From the NCBI RefSeq assembly GCF_016598595.1, contig NZ_CP066786.1, forward strand, positions 1,387,501-1,451,500: a stretch of 64,000 nt of DNA, written 5' to 3'. Numbering within the stretch: position 1 is the first letter of the stretch; each line of letters opens with the position of its first letter. The DNA is from Martelella lutilitoris (GTDB taxonomy: Bacteria > Pseudomonadota > Alphaproteobacteria > Rhizobiales > Rhizobiaceae). The position numbers were made by a program, and so were the translations under genes. Positions 1-9,781 of this stretch are shown piece by piece. The notes beneath the pieces were generated by a model. The model was not told the DNA's origin, searched no databases, and saw only the letters and a program-made list of their open reading frames with translations.

Positions 1-1350
1 AAGTATTTCGGAACCGACGGTATTCGGGGACAGTCCAACACCTTCCCGATGACGCCCGATCTCGCCATGCGGGTCGGGATTGCGGTCGGCACGATCTTCC
101 GCCGCAACGACCATGCCCGCCGCGTTGTGATCGGCAAGGACACGCGGCTTTCGGGCTACATGCTGGAAAACGCGCTGGTCGCGGGCTTTACCGCCGCCGG
201 GCTCAATGTCTACCTGCTGGGCCCGATCCCGACGCCGGCCGTCGCCATGCTGACGCGCTCGCTGAGGGCCGATGTCGGCGTCATGATCTCCGCCTCGCAC
301 AATCCCTATGCCGACAACGGCATCAAGCTTTTCGGTCCCGACGGCTATAAGATGTCGGACGAGATCGAGGCCCGGATCGAGGCGCTGGTCGATCGCGACG
401 ATTTCTATTCCCAGCTTGCCCGTTCCAACGAGATCGGCCGCGCCAGCCGCGTCGAGGGCGACATCTACCGCTATATCGAATTCGTCAAGCGCACGCTTCC
501 CCGGGATGTGACGCTGCACGGTCTGCGCGTCGTCGTCGACTGCGCCAACGGCGCGGCCTACAAGGCGGCGCCGACGGCGCTCTGGGAACTCGGCGCCGAC
601 GTGGTGACGATCGGGGCGGAGCCGAACGGCCTCAACATCAACAAGGAATGCGGCTCGACCTATCCGAAGACGCTGCAGGCCAAGGTGCATGAGGTGCGCG
701 CCGATATCGGCATCGCGCTCGATGGCGATGCCGACCGGGTGATCATCGTCGACGAGAAGGGCAACATCATCGATGGCGACCAGCTGATGGCCGTGATCGT
801 CGGCAACCTTGCCGATGACGGCGAACTCAAGGGCAATGGCCTGGTCGCGACCGTGATGTCCAATCTCGGTTTAGAGCGCCACCTGAACGCCAGGGGGCTG
901 GAACTCGCACGCACGAAGGTCGGAGACCGCTACGTGGTGGAATACATGCGCAAACATGGCCACAATGTCGGCGGCGAACAGTCCGGCCATATCGTGCTCT
1001 CCGACTTCGGCACGACCGGCGACGGCCTCGTGGCCGCGCTGCAGATCCTTGCCGCCGTCAAGCGGGCGGACAAGCCCGTCAGCGAGGTTTGCCGCAAGTT
1101 CGAACCGGTGCCGCAGCTTCTGCGCAATGTCCGCATCGCGGCGGGCGCGGTGCCGCTGGAGGACGGCAACGTCAAACAGGCGATCGCCGATGCCGAGGCG
1201 GAGCTGAAGGGTCGCGGACGCCTCGTCATCCGCCCGTCAGGCACCGAGCCGCTGATCCGCGTCATGGCGGAGGGCGACGATCCGGCGCAGGTCGAGCGCG
1301 TCGTCTCCGGCCTGATCGATGTGATCGCCAACGTGCGCGACGCGGCCTGA
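1..1350 (+). CDS. glmM: Phosphoglucosamine mutase GlmM (5' end cut by window edge)
   Basis: Converts glucosamine-6-phosphate to glucosamine-1-phosphate, the cytoplasmic step before UDP-GlcNAc for peptidoglycan and LPS. The reading frame is open from base 1, beginning [10 protein letters not shown], so only about the first three residues are missing. The active-site phosphoserine motif ISASHNP is visible (catalytic Ser codon at 295-297), as are the metal loop DGDADR and the C-terminal phosphate-binding loop RPSGTEP. The 449 residues present match the usual length of about 450. The gene upstream lies outside the window (ftsH is a common partner in this group, not seen here). Ends TGA at 1350. 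SASHNP/DGDADR alone would also fit a phosphoglucomutase, but the YFGTDGIRG start is specific for GlmM. Confidence 0.96.
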   Translation, partial: KYFGTDGIRGQSNTFPMTPDLAMRVGIAVGTIFRRNDHARRVVIGKDTRLSGYMLENALVAGFTAAGLNVYLLGPIPTPAVAMLTRSLRADVGVMISASHNPYADNGIKLFGPDGYKMSDEIEARIEALVDRDDFYSQLARSNEIGRASRVEGDIYRYIEFVKRTLPRDVTLHGLRVVVDCANGAAYKAAPTALWELGADVVTIGAEPNGLNINKECGSTYPKTLQAKVHEVRADIGIALDGDADRVIIVDEKGNIIDGDQLMAVIVGNLADDGELKGNGLVATVMSNLGLERHLNARGLELARTKVGDRYVVEYMRKHGHNVGGEQSGHIVLSDFGTTGDGLVAALQILAAVKRADKPVSEVCRKFEPVPQLLRNVRIAAGAVPLEDGNVKQAIADAEAELKGRGRLVIRPSGTEPLIRVMAEGDDPAQVERVVSGLIDVIANVRDAA

Positions 1351-1574
1351 GGCCATCCGAAAGACCGGACTTCTCACGATCTGAACGCGGGCGCGGCGAC
1401 TGGCGCGTTATATCCCGCGGTCTGGTGCATCCACCGAAGTGGCGGCGCCCTCAGGCATATTCTCTTCGGTTCTCTTGCCGGTTCGGTCGTGGCCGGACGA
1501 ATCTGGCCATATTCCTGTTGCAGGATCACCCGGCGCTACGGCGTTTCTGGGTTTTTAGGCAGGAGGACTGGCAG

Positions 1575-2027
1575 ATGTCTGTGGCAGCTTTGATTGTGGT
1601 GACCATTCTCGGCTGCGATGACAGCCTGACCCGGTGCCAGTATATCGATACCGCGCCGGATACCTATGAAAGCGTCGCTCTGTGCGACGAGGCGCTGGAG
1701 CGCGATCTCAGCCACTACAAATATTCCGAATATGCGAGCGTCATCGGAGTTTGCCGGTCCGAGGATGAGCCGATTGAAACGGCGCTCGGCGGCATGGCCG
1801 TGACAGGGATACCCGAAGAGCAGACAAGGCTTGCTGCCGGACCGCAGCCCGGGAATGACGGCCACGTGCCGGAGCATGGAAACAGGTTGCTGATCCTCGC
1901 AGACGGGGCTCTGGACAAGGCCGTTTCCGTTCTGCCAGACAAGGCGCAGGTCCGGGCCGTGCTCGTCGCGCCCGTCGACGCCGTGAAGGACGGCTATGCC
2001 TGGGCTGTGGGCCGGCTCGGCCTATAG
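1575..2027 (+). CDS. Hypothetical protein, 150 aa
   Basis: I do not recognise this protein. The ATG at 1575 is chosen because a strong ribosome binding site (AGGAGG, 1561-1566) sits 8 nt upstream; the frame is open further 5' but that part reads as out-of-frame glmM. The N-terminus (SVAALIVVTILGCDD) is hydrophobic but short. Residues 13-45 carry several Cys (GCDDSLTRCQYI, ALCDEAL). The C-terminal half, about residues 85-150, is Gly/Pro/Ala-rich and looks disordered before an AVLVAPVDAVKDGYAW stretch. No close operon partner. The ribosome binding site and the alphaproteobacterial codon use support a real gene; its function is unknown. Confidence 0.55.
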   Translation: MSVAALIVVTILGCDDSLTRCQYIDTAPDTYESVALCDEALERDLSHYKYSEYASVIGVCRSEDEPIETALGGMAVTGIPEEQTRLAAGPQPGNDGHVPEHGNRLLILADGALDKAVSVLPDKAQVRAVLVAPVDAVKDGYAWAVGRLGL

Positions 2028-2255
2028 CGCCAGAGGATCGCTGTCGCCTCCTTGTTCGCAAGTCCTTTACGGCCCGCCGGCTGCATGCGCCCCTCAGACC
2101 AAAATTGGGACTACCTCTTCTGGTTCGTTGACGCGGAAAAGATTGTCAAGCTATTGATTTTACTGGTCCGGGAGGTTGCAGGCACAGCGTCTTCAAGAGC
2201 TTCGCCTCGGTAATCGAAATCCATTGGATCGCCTCAATTGCAAGGATGAAGTTTC

Positions 2256-3362
2256 ATGAAAATCTTTTCTTCAAAGGGCAGGACCTTCATGGCGGCGGCA
2301 TTGGCTTCCGTTATGTTCTCCGCCTCCGTGGCCGAGGCCTGCACGGGCATCACGCTGACGGCCGAAGACGGCGATGTCGTGCGCGCGCGCACGATGGAGT
2401 TCAACGTCGATCTCGACGCCTCCGTCATCCTGGTGCCGCGCGGCACGCAACGCACCGGGGAAACGCCGGATGGCAAGACCGGCCTCGGCTGGGATGCGAA
2501 ATATGCCAGCATCGGCGCCAATCCGATGGGCTTGCCCTATCTTGTCGACGGCGTGAACGAGAAAGGTCTTTCCATGGGCCTTTTCTATTTTGCCCAGGCG
2601 GCAGAATACCAGCCCTACAAGCCGGAAGAGGCCGGCAAGACGATGGCGTCCTGGCAGCTTGGCTCCTACATTCTCGACAATTTCGCCACGGTCGACGAGG
2701 TGAAGGCGGCGCTTTCCGATATCGTCGTTGCGCCTGTCATCTTCAAGCAGTTCAACATGGTTCTGCCGGTGCACTTTGTCGTCACCGATGCTTCCGGCGA
2801 GACGATCGTGATCGAATATGTCGGCGGCACGCTGCAGGTGAGCGACAATCCGCTCGGCACCTTTACCAACAATCCGCCCTTCGACTGGCACATGACCAAC
2901 CTGCAGAACTACGTCAATCTCGGGGTCGACAATGTGCCGCCGCAAAAGCTCGGAGATGTGACAATCGAGGGGCTGGGGCAGGGCACGGGCCTGCTCGGCA
3001 TGCCGGGTGATTTCACCTCGCCGTCGCGCTTTGTGCGCGCCGCGATCTATTCGCACGGCGTGGAGGCGAGCGCGAGCGGCAACGACGCGATCTTCCAGGC
3101 TTTCCACATCCTCAACAATTTCGACATTCCGCGCGGCGTCGCGCGCGAAGAGGAGAAGGATGAACACGGCAACACGGTTTCCGACTACACGCAGTGGACG
3201 TCCGCCGTTGATACGGCCAACAAGCGCTTCTTCTTCCGCACTTACGAAAATAGCGATATCCGCTTTGTCGACTTGATGAAGCAGGACCTCGATGCATCGG
3301 GCATCAAGACCTGGACCATGGACGGCTACGAGACCGCCCACGAACTCGGCGCTCCGGAATAG
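2256..3362 (+). CDS. Secreted linear amide C-N hydrolase, choloylglycine hydrolase family
   Basis: An Ntn-hydrolase of the penicillin V acylase / bile salt hydrolase family (368 aa), which cleaves linear amide bonds. A signal peptide covers residues 1-28 and cleavage before Cys29 (AEA|CTGI) would expose the N-terminal nucleophile the family needs. Other family positions are visible: Arg45 in RARTMEF (the usual Asp nearby is Glu), Asn101 in GVNEKG, the NNPPFDW segment and SPSRFVRA near the C-terminus. It is therefore likely an active periplasmic or exported enzyme. The substrate cannot be read from sequence; N-acyl-homoserine lactones, penicillin V and conjugated bile acids are all known for relatives. 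AAGGATGAAG precedes the ATG, and a clear terminator follows at 3383-3406, so the gene looks monocistronic. Confidence 0.88.
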   Translation: MKIFSSKGRTFMAAALASVMFSASVAEACTGITLTAEDGDVVRARTMEFNVDLDASVILVPRGTQRTGETPDGKTGLGWDAKYASIGANPMGLPYLVDGVNEKGLSMGLFYFAQAAEYQPYKPEEAGKTMASWQLGSYILDNFATVDEVKAALSDIVVAPVIFKQFNMVLPVHFVVTDASGETIVIEYVGGTLQVSDNPLGTFTNNPPFDWHMTNLQNYVNLGVDNVPPQKLGDVTIEGLGQGTGLLGMPGDFTSPSRFVRAAIYSHGVEASASGNDAIFQAFHILNNFDIPRGVAREEEKDEHGNTVSDYTQWTSAVDTANKRFFFRTYENSDIRFVDLMKQDLDASGIKTWTMDGYETAHELGAPE

Positions 3363-3382
3363 GCGTGTGAAAACAAAGGCAA

Positions 3383-3406
3383 CGGGCGGCTTTGCGCCGC
3401 CCGTTT
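3383..3406 (+). terminator. Rho-independent terminator after the amide hydrolase gene
   Basis: Perfect 8-bp stem CGGGCGGC (3383-3390) / GCCGCCCG (3396-3403) with a 5-nt loop TTTGC, followed by TTT. It lies 20 nt after the stop codon at 3362 and separates this gene from serC. Confidence 0.75.
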
Positions 3407-3534
3407 CAATGCCCGCATGCTCAGGCCTGCCGGGCGCCATGGGCCTCCCTGCGGCCCAGAAGGCACATCTCAGCCCGCAGTCATCACCAAGTCATCTTTT
3501 CCCTTGCCTATTTTCAAAGCCTCCCGTATATCCG

Positions 3535-3586
3535 GCGGCGGGACACCTCTCCCCAACGAGAGGCTACTATCTGAAAGGGTAGAGAT
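3535..3586 (+). promoter_or_regulatory. Structured 5' leader of serC (candidate serC-leader RNA motif)
   Basis: Two hairpins lie directly in front of serC: CCTCTC (3546-3551) / GAGAGG (3558-3563) with loop CCCAAC, then CTAC (3564-3567) / GTAG (3579-3582). The second encloses the purine-rich GAAAGGG that should act as the ribosome binding site for the ATG at 3587. A conserved leader of this kind upstream of serC in alphaproteobacteria is catalogued (Rfam serC motif). The match to that family is made from memory of its position and layout, not from an alignment. Pairing of the second hairpin would hide the ribosome binding site, which suggests translational control of serine synthesis; the signal is unknown. 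Confidence 0.5.
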
Positions 3587-4756
<1,170 letters not shown>

Positions 4757-4848
4757 GCGAGGCGAATTGACAAGGCTCGCGCCGCCTTTGACGGAAAGGC
4801 GCGGGCTCATCATTCCCGACAATTACCCCATTTTGAAGGAGGCCCACC

Positions 4849-6444
4849 ATGGCACCTCGCGTACTCGTATCCGACGCCCTGTCGGAAGCCGCCGTCCAGA
4901 TCTTCAAGGATCGCGGCATCGATGTCGACTTCCAGCCGAAACTCGGCAAGGACAAGGAAAAGCTGCTCGAGATCATCGGCCAGTATGATGGTCTGGCCAT
5001 CCGCTCGGCCACCAAGGCGACCGAGAAGCTGATCGAGGCCGCGACCAACCTCAAGGTCATCGGCCGCGCCGGCATCGGCGTCGACAATGTCGATATCCCG
5101 GCCGCCTCGCGCCGCGGCATCATCGTCATGAACACGCCGTTCGGCAACTCGATCACGACCGCCGAACATGCCATCTCGCTGATGCTGGCCGTTGCCCGCC
5201 AGATCCCGGCCGCCGACGTTTCGACCCAGGCCGGCAAGTGGGAAAAATCGAAATTCATGGGCGTCGAGATCACCGGCAAGACGCTCGGCGTCATCGGCGC
5301 CGGCAATATCGGCTCGATCGTCTGCGACCGCGCCATCGGGCTCAAGATGAACGTGATCGCCTATGACCCCTTCCTGTCGCAGGAAAAGGCCGAGAAGATG
5401 GGCGTCACCAAGGTCGACCTCGACGAGCTTCTCTCCAAGGCTGATTTCATCACGCTGCACGTTCCGATGACCGACAAGACCCGCGGCATTCTCAATGCCG
5501 AGGCGCTGGCGAAGACCAAGAAGGGCGTCCGCATCATCAACTGCGCCCGCGGCGGTCTCGTCGACGAGGCAGCGCTTGCCGAAGCCATCAAGTCCGGCCA
5601 TGTCGCCGGCGCCGGCTTTGACGTGTTCGAGACCGAACCGGCCACCGAGAGCCCGCTCTTCGGCCTGGAAAACGTCGTCTGCACGCCGCATCTCGGCGCC
5701 TCGACCACGGAAGCCCAGGAAAATGTCGCGCTGCAGGTTGCCGACCAGATGTCGGATTATCTCTTGAAGGGCGCCGTCACCAACGCCATCAACATGCCGT
5801 CGATCTCGGCCGATGAAGCGCCGCGCCTGAAGCCGGTGATCAAGCTCGCCGAAGTGCTCGGCGAATTCGCCGGCCAGGTGACGGAAAACCCGATCAAGGA
5901 AGTCGAGGTTCTCTACGACGGCAATTTCGCGCAGATGAACACCACGGCGCTGACGAGCGCACTGCTCGCCGGCCTGCTGCGTCCGCTGGTGGCCGACGTC
6001 AACATGGTGTCCGCGCCGATCATGCTGAAGGACAAGGGAATCATCCTGCAGGAGACCCGTCGCGACAAGTCGGGCGTCTATGACGGCTATATCAAGCTGA
6101 CGATCACGACGGAAAAGCAGACCCGTTCGGTTGCCGGCACGGTGTTCTCCGACGGCAAACCGCGCTTCATCCAGATCAAGGGCATCAACATGGATGCCGA
6201 TGTCGGCCGTCACATGGTCTATATCTCCAACACCGACGTGCCCGGCATGATCGGTTTCATGGGCACGACGCTGGGCCAGGCCGGCGTCAATATCGCCAAC
6301 TTCCAGCTCGGCCGCGACAATCAGGGCGGCGATGCGATCGCGCTTCTCTATGTCGACGAACAGCCGTCCCCGGAAGTGCTCGACAAGCTGCTCGGCCATG
6401 AAGCCATCAAGCAGGCAAAGCCGCTGGAATTCTCCGTCGAGTAA
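4849..6444 (+). CDS. serA: D-3-phosphoglycerate dehydrogenase SerA
   Basis: NAD-dependent oxidation of 3-phosphoglycerate to 3-phosphohydroxypyruvate, the first step of serine synthesis. At 531 aa it is the long form: catalytic/NAD domain (about 1-310, dinucleotide loop GAGNIG near residue 150), intervening ASB domain (about 320-450) and C-terminal ACT domain (about 455-530) of the kind that binds serine. Catalytic Arg234 (CARGG), Glu263 (ETEP) and His281 (TPHLGAST) are present. A strong AAGGAGG lies 8 nt before the ATG. Feedback inhibition by serine is plausible from the ACT domain. A strong terminator follows at 6469-6503. Confidence 0.97.
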   Translation: MAPRVLVSDALSEAAVQIFKDRGIDVDFQPKLGKDKEKLLEIIGQYDGLAIRSATKATEKLIEAATNLKVIGRAGIGVDNVDIPAASRRGIIVMNTPFGNSITTAEHAISLMLAVARQIPAADVSTQAGKWEKSKFMGVEITGKTLGVIGAGNIGSIVCDRAIGLKMNVIAYDPFLSQEKAEKMGVTKVDLDELLSKADFITLHVPMTDKTRGILNAEALAKTKKGVRIINCARGGLVDEAALAEAIKSGHVAGAGFDVFETEPATESPLFGLENVVCTPHLGASTTEAQENVALQVADQMSDYLLKGAVTNAINMPSISADEAPRLKPVIKLAEVLGEFAGQVTENPIKEVEVLYDGNFAQMNTTALTSALLAGLLRPLVADVNMVSAPIMLKDKGIILQETRRDKSGVYDGYIKLTITTEKQTRSVAGTVFSDGKPRFIQIKGINMDADVGRHMVYISNTDVPGMIGFMGTTLGQAGVNIANFQLGRDNQGGDAIALLYVDEQPSPEVLDKLLGHEAIKQAKPLEFSVE

Positions 6445-6468
6445 GGCTTTTTTGGAAGAAAATGCAGG

Positions 6469-6503
6469 AAGCCCGGTTGCCTGAAACAGGCAGCCGGGCT
6501 TTT
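6469..6503 (+). terminator. Rho-independent terminator of serC-serA
   Basis: A stem of about 15 bp (6469-6483 with 6487-6501, one G-T wobble) around the loop AAA, ending in TTTT. It starts 24 nt after the serA stop codon. Confidence 0.88.
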
Positions 6504-6563
6504 CTTGTGGTCAGGATGCATTAGGTAACCCTTAGCGCATCGTTTAAGACGAGAGTTTTTTGA

Positions 6564-7319
6564 ATGTCCGGATCATGTATCGGATGCCTGAACGCCGAGA
6601 CCTTGCCGTTTGATTTTTCGATGGCTTTTCAGCCGATCGTCGATCTCAGGGACGGTTCGGTTTTCGCTTTCGAGGCGCTGGCGCGCGGAACGAAGGGCGA
6701 GGGCGCGGGAACGCTGTTCGCGCAGCTGAGCGATGACAATCTCTATGCCTTCGATCAGCAATGCCGGGTGAAGGCGATCGAGCTTTCGGCGCATCTCGGC
6801 CTGATGGAAACCGGGGCGAAGCTTTCGATCAATTTCATGCCGCGGGCGATCTACGAGCCGCGCGCCTGCATCCAGCTCACCCTCGAAACCGGCAGGCGGT
6901 GCGACGTGTCCAGCGACCGACTGATCTTCGAATTCACGGAATCGGAGGTTGCCGACACCGACAAGCTCAACGCGATCGTGACGCTTTACCGTGAGCTTGG
7001 TTTCCTGACGGCGGTGGATGATTTCGGCGCCGGTCATTCCGGTCTGTCGCTCTTGGCCAACATGCCGCCCGATATCCTGAAGCTGGATATGGAACTGGTG
7101 CGCGGCATCGACAAGAGCGCCGGGCGCGGCATCATGGTCAAGCATCTCGTCGCCATGGCGCGGGACATGGGGATCGATCTCGTCTGCGAAGGCGTCGAGA
7201 CTGCCGGTGAGCTTGCCATGCTGCGGGACCTGGGCGTGGAACTGGCGCAGGGCTATTTTCTCTGCCGCCCGGCCTTCGAGCATCTGCCGCATGCCGGCGA
7301 GGTGAGGTGGCGGCCCTGA
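6564..7319 (+). CDS. Stand-alone EAL-domain protein, probable c-di-GMP phosphodiesterase
   Basis: A 251-aa protein consisting of little more than one EAL domain (about 15-240), with no GGDEF or membrane segment. The catalytic set looks complete: E37-A-L, Asn90 (SINFMP), Glu123 and Glu126 (FEFTE), Asp152-Asp153 (DDFGAG), Lys173 (LKLD), Glu209 (EGVE) and Gln229 (QGYF). It should therefore be able to hydrolyse c-di-GMP to pGpG. The short N-terminus carries a C5-x-x-C8 pair (CIGC), which might sense redox state or bind a metal; that is inference. It starts 60 nt after the serA terminator, so it has its own transcription, and a small gene follows 47 nt downstream. Confidence 0.9.
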   Translation: MSGSCIGCLNAETLPFDFSMAFQPIVDLRDGSVFAFEALARGTKGEGAGTLFAQLSDDNLYAFDQQCRVKAIELSAHLGLMETGAKLSINFMPRAIYEPRACIQLTLETGRRCDVSSDRLIFEFTESEVADTDKLNAIVTLYRELGFLTAVDDFGAGHSGLSLLANMPPDILKLDMELVRGIDKSAGRGIMVKHLVAMARDMGIDLVCEGVETAGELAMLRDLGVELAQGYFLCRPAFEHLPHAGEVRWRP

Positions 7320-7366
7320 GTCCGTTTGGCGGGCATGACCGGGCAAGAAACAGGAGGAGATTTCTC

Positions 7367-7642
7367 ATGAGCAGCAACCAACTGGCAGCCCTTGACGCGG
7401 CGCTCGAAAGCCTCGCCAAGGCGGGCTTCGCCGTCGGTCCGGAATGGGAGGCGGTGCACGAAATCTGCCAGGCGCATGAGGGCGAGATGCCCTATGATGC
7501 GGCGCATGCGCTCTGCCATCGCATCGAAGGCGATACGTGGAACGCCGGCTACTGGTATCGCCGCGCGAAAAAGCCGGTTCAGAGCGGCGGTTTCGCTGAG
7601 GAATATGACGGACTGAAAGCGGAGATCGCAGCCCTGCGGTAG
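7367..7642 (+). CDS. Small hypothetical protein, 91 aa
   Basis: I do not recognise the family with certainty. The ATG at 7367 is preferred over upstream starts because AGGAGGAG (7352-7359) lies 7 nt before it. The protein is soluble and mainly helical in appearance, with Trp-rich segments (GPEWEAVHEICQ, GDTWNAGYWYRRA) and no signal peptide. The segment DAAHALCHRIEGDTWNAGYW looks like a compact conserved core. It follows the EAL gene by 47 nt and may share its transcript. A hairpin at 7674-7698 could end transcription. Confidence 0.7.
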   Translation: MSSNQLAALDAALESLAKAGFAVGPEWEAVHEICQAHEGEMPYDAAHALCHRIEGDTWNAGYWYRRAKKPVQSGGFAEEYDGLKAEIAALR

Positions 7643-7673
7643 ACGCGTCGGGCGAAAAGCAGCCACGAGTGCT

Positions 7674-7698
7674 CGGGAGAGGCGCGCGGCCTCTCCCG
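7674..7698. terminator. Hairpin between converging genes, possible two-way terminator
   Basis: Perfect 10-bp stem CGGGAGAGGC (7674-7683) / GCCTCTCCCG (7689-7698) with a 5-nt loop, between the 91-aa gene (plus) and yjhX (minus). There is no clean T-run on either side, so its terminator activity is uncertain. Confidence 0.4.
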
Positions 7699-7708
7699 TC
7701 TGCCGTTG

Positions 7709-7966
7709 CTACGTGTTGTCGGGCTGGCTTCTGACCAGCCGCAGCCCGCGTTCGGTGATCTGGTACGGCCTGCCGCCTTTGGAGCGGATGGCGCGTTTGG
7801 CCTTCAGCTTGCGAAACAGAGTGATGTCGAGGCCGGGATAGAGCCAGCCGTCGCGGGTGAAGCAGTCGACCTTCTCGATCTTTCGGGTTTCGGTGCGTGT
7901 CAGTTCGATCCTGCCGCCCTGTGCGAGCAGGTGCAGGATGCGCTGTTCATTGCGCGAGATGTCCAT
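7709..7966 (-). CDS. yjhX: YjhX-family protein (UPF0386; annotated as toxin family)
   Basis: An 85-aa protein closely matching the pattern of E. coli YjhX: MDISRNEQRILHLLAQGGRI at the start, then a DCFTRDGWLYPGLD core and a C-terminal GGRPYQITERGLRLVRSQ. The longer open frame upstream has an Arg-rich sequence unlike the family, so the ATG at 7966 is taken as the start. The fold looks like a small winged-helix DNA-binding protein (inference). The E. coli homologue has been listed as a toxin partnered by YjhQ, a GNAT protein. No antitoxin gene is adjacent on the same strand, although two GNAT genes lie beyond gatB. A regulatory or orphan role is as likely as a toxin role. Confidence 0.82.
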   Translation of the reverse strand: MDISRNEQRILHLLAQGGRIELTRTETRKIEKVDCFTRDGWLYPGLDITLFRKLKAKRAIRSKGGRPYQITERGLRLVRSQPDNT

Positions 7967-8273
7967 TGTCGTCAAATCCGGGTTGGCGCCGGGAAGGCGC
8001 ACAAAAACATGTTCCCGCTGACGCGTTCGTCGGCGGGGCTCATGGTTTCCGGCCGCTGCGCGCATCTTGCTTCAACAAAGCAAGGCGGGCAGGGCCCTTA
8101 CCGGGATTCCGATCGGTTTGACATCCAAACTCCAGGTTGACGCGAAGGAAATACGCCCGCAGGCGCGCAAGGTCAAGGTTTTTGGCGTGCGGCAGCGCAC
8201 CCTATCGCTTGCGTCTTGCCCCCATTTGCTCTACCTCACGAACAAGTTTCCGCAGATGAACGATGAGCTGACC
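7967..8273. other. Intergenic region between divergent yjhX and gatB
   Basis: 307 nt without a recognisable gene. It should contain the promoters for both divergent genes. The frame of gatB is open back to 8067, but that upstream translation is unlike GatB. A short inverted repeat (TTGCTT CAACA AAGCAA, 8069-8085) is the only structure I noticed. Confidence 0.5.
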
Positions 8274-9776
8274 ATGACCATTGTCGATACCCGCACGCCC
8301 GATCCCAAACGCCTGATCCCCGGCGCCACCGGCGACTGGGAAGTCATCATCGGTCTCGAGGTGCACGCGCAGGTCACGAGCAATGCGAAGCTGTTCTCCG
8401 GCTCCTCCACCACATTCGGCAAGGCGCCCAACGCCAACGTCTCGCTGGTGGACGCGGCCATGCCCGGCATGCTGCCCGTCATCAACGAGGAATGCGTCAA
8501 GCAGGCGGTGCGCACTGGTCTCGGCCTCAAGGCCAAGATCAACAGGCGCTCGATCTTCGACCGCAAGAACTATTTCTATCCCGACCTGCCGCAGGGCTAC
8601 CAGATTTCGCAGTACAAGGACCCGATCGTCGGCGAGGGCACGATCACCATCTCCCTCGGGCCGGACAGAGAGGGCAATTTCGAGGATATCGAAATCGGCA
8701 TCGAGCGCCTGCATCTGGAGCAGGACGCCGGCAAGCTGATGCATGACCAGCATCCCTCGTTCTCCTTCGTCGACCTCAACCGTTCGGGCGTGGCGCTGAT
8801 GGAGATCGTCTCCAAGCCGGATATGCGTTCCGCCGACGAGGCCAAGGCCTATGTCACAAAGCTTCGCACCATCGTGCGCTATCTCGGCACCTGCGACGGC
8901 AATATGGATGAGGGGTCGCTCCGCGCCGATGTGAATGTCTCCGTGCGCAAGCCGGGCGGTGAGTTTGGCACGCGCTGCGAGATCAAGAACGTCAACTCGA
9001 TCCGTTTCGTCGGCATGGCCATCGAAAGCGAGGCCCGCCGCCAGATCGACATACTGGAAGAGGGCGGCGTGATCGACCAGGAGACCCGCCTGTTCGATCC
9101 GGTCAAGGGCGAGACGCGGTCGATGCGCTCCAAGGAAGACGCGCATGATTATCGCTACTTCCCCGATCCCGACCTGCTGCCGCTTGAGTTCGACGATGCC
9201 TTCATCGAAGAGCTGGCGAAGGACCTGCCGGAATTGCCGGACGACAAGAAGGCGCGTTTTGTGGGCGATCTCGGCCTTTCCGTCTATGACGCCTCGGTGC
9301 TCGTCTCCGACAAGGCGGTGTCCGACTATTACGAAAAGCTGGTCGGCCTCTCCGATGCAAAGATTGCGGCAAACTGGGTCATCAATGATCTGCTCGGCGC
9401 GCTGAACAAGGCCGGCAAGGGCATTGACGAAACGCCGGTTTCGCCGGAACAGCTCGGCGCCATCCTGTCGCTGATCAAGGAAGGGGTGATCTCGGGCAAG
9501 ATCGCCAAGGACCTGTTCGAGATCGTCTGGAACGAGGGCGGCGACCCGAAGCAGATCGTCGAAGAGCGCGGCATGAAGCAGGTGACCGATACCGGCGCGA
9601 TCGAGAAGATCGTCGACGAGATCATCGCCGCCAATCCGGAGCAGGCCGCAAAGGTCAAGGACAAGCCCTCGCTTGCCGGCTGGTTTGTCGGCCAGGTGAT
9701 GAAGGCGTCCAAGGGCAAGGCCAATCCGCAGGCCGTGCAGGCGCTGGTGAAGGAAAAGCTGGGCGTTACGGAGTAA
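8274..9776 (+). CDS. gatB: Aspartyl/glutamyl-tRNA amidotransferase subunit B
   Basis: The kinase/transamidase-partner subunit of GatCAB, which converts misacylated Glu-tRNA(Gln) (and Asp-tRNA(Asn)) to the amide form. It has 500 aa from the ATG at 8274, whose N-terminus ([20 protein letters not shown]) fits rhizobial GatB; an in-frame ATG at 8256 is an alternative. Family signatures are clear: [51 protein letters not shown] and [10 protein letters not shown], followed by a C-terminal YqeY-like tail (about 410-500). gatA and gatC are not in the window. Two GNAT genes follow with 5-nt and overlapping spacing, so they are probably co-transcribed. Confidence 0.97.
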   Translation: MTIVDTRTPDPKRLIPGATGDWEVIIGLEVHAQVTSNAKLFSGSSTTFGKAPNANVSLVDAAMPGMLPVINEECVKQAVRTGLGLKAKINRRSIFDRKNYFYPDLPQGYQISQYKDPIVGEGTITISLGPDREGNFEDIEIGIERLHLEQDAGKLMHDQHPSFSFVDLNRSGVALMEIVSKPDMRSADEAKAYVTKLRTIVRYLGTCDGNMDEGSLRADVNVSVRKPGGEFGTRCEIKNVNSIRFVGMAIESEARRQIDILEEGGVIDQETRLFDPVKGETRSMRSKEDAHDYRYFPDPDLLPLEFDDAFIEELAKDLPELPDDKKARFVGDLGLSVYDASVLVSDKAVSDYYEKLVGLSDAKIAANWVINDLLGALNKAGKGIDETPVSPEQLGAILSLIKEGVISGKIAKDLFEIVWNEGGDPKQIVEERGMKQVTDTGAIEKIVDEIIAANPEQAAKVKDKPSLAGWFVGQVMKASKGKANPQAVQALVKEKLGVTE

Positions 9777-9781
9777 GCCTT

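Noticed and set aside
1089..1574. N-terminal extension of the 150-aa hypothetical gene back into glmM
   Set aside because: The extension reads glmM out of frame (Arg/Gly-rich) and a strong AGGAGG stands right before the internal ATG at 1575.
2132..2160. Possible -35/-10 promoter TTGACG...TATTGA before the amide hydrolase gene
   Set aside because: Spacing of 18 nt and only half of the -10 bases match; too weak to annotate as a feature.
4810..6399. 529-codon open frame antisense to serA
   Set aside because: Shadow of serA, Asp/Arg/Gly-rich composition typical of reverse frames in high-GC DNA.
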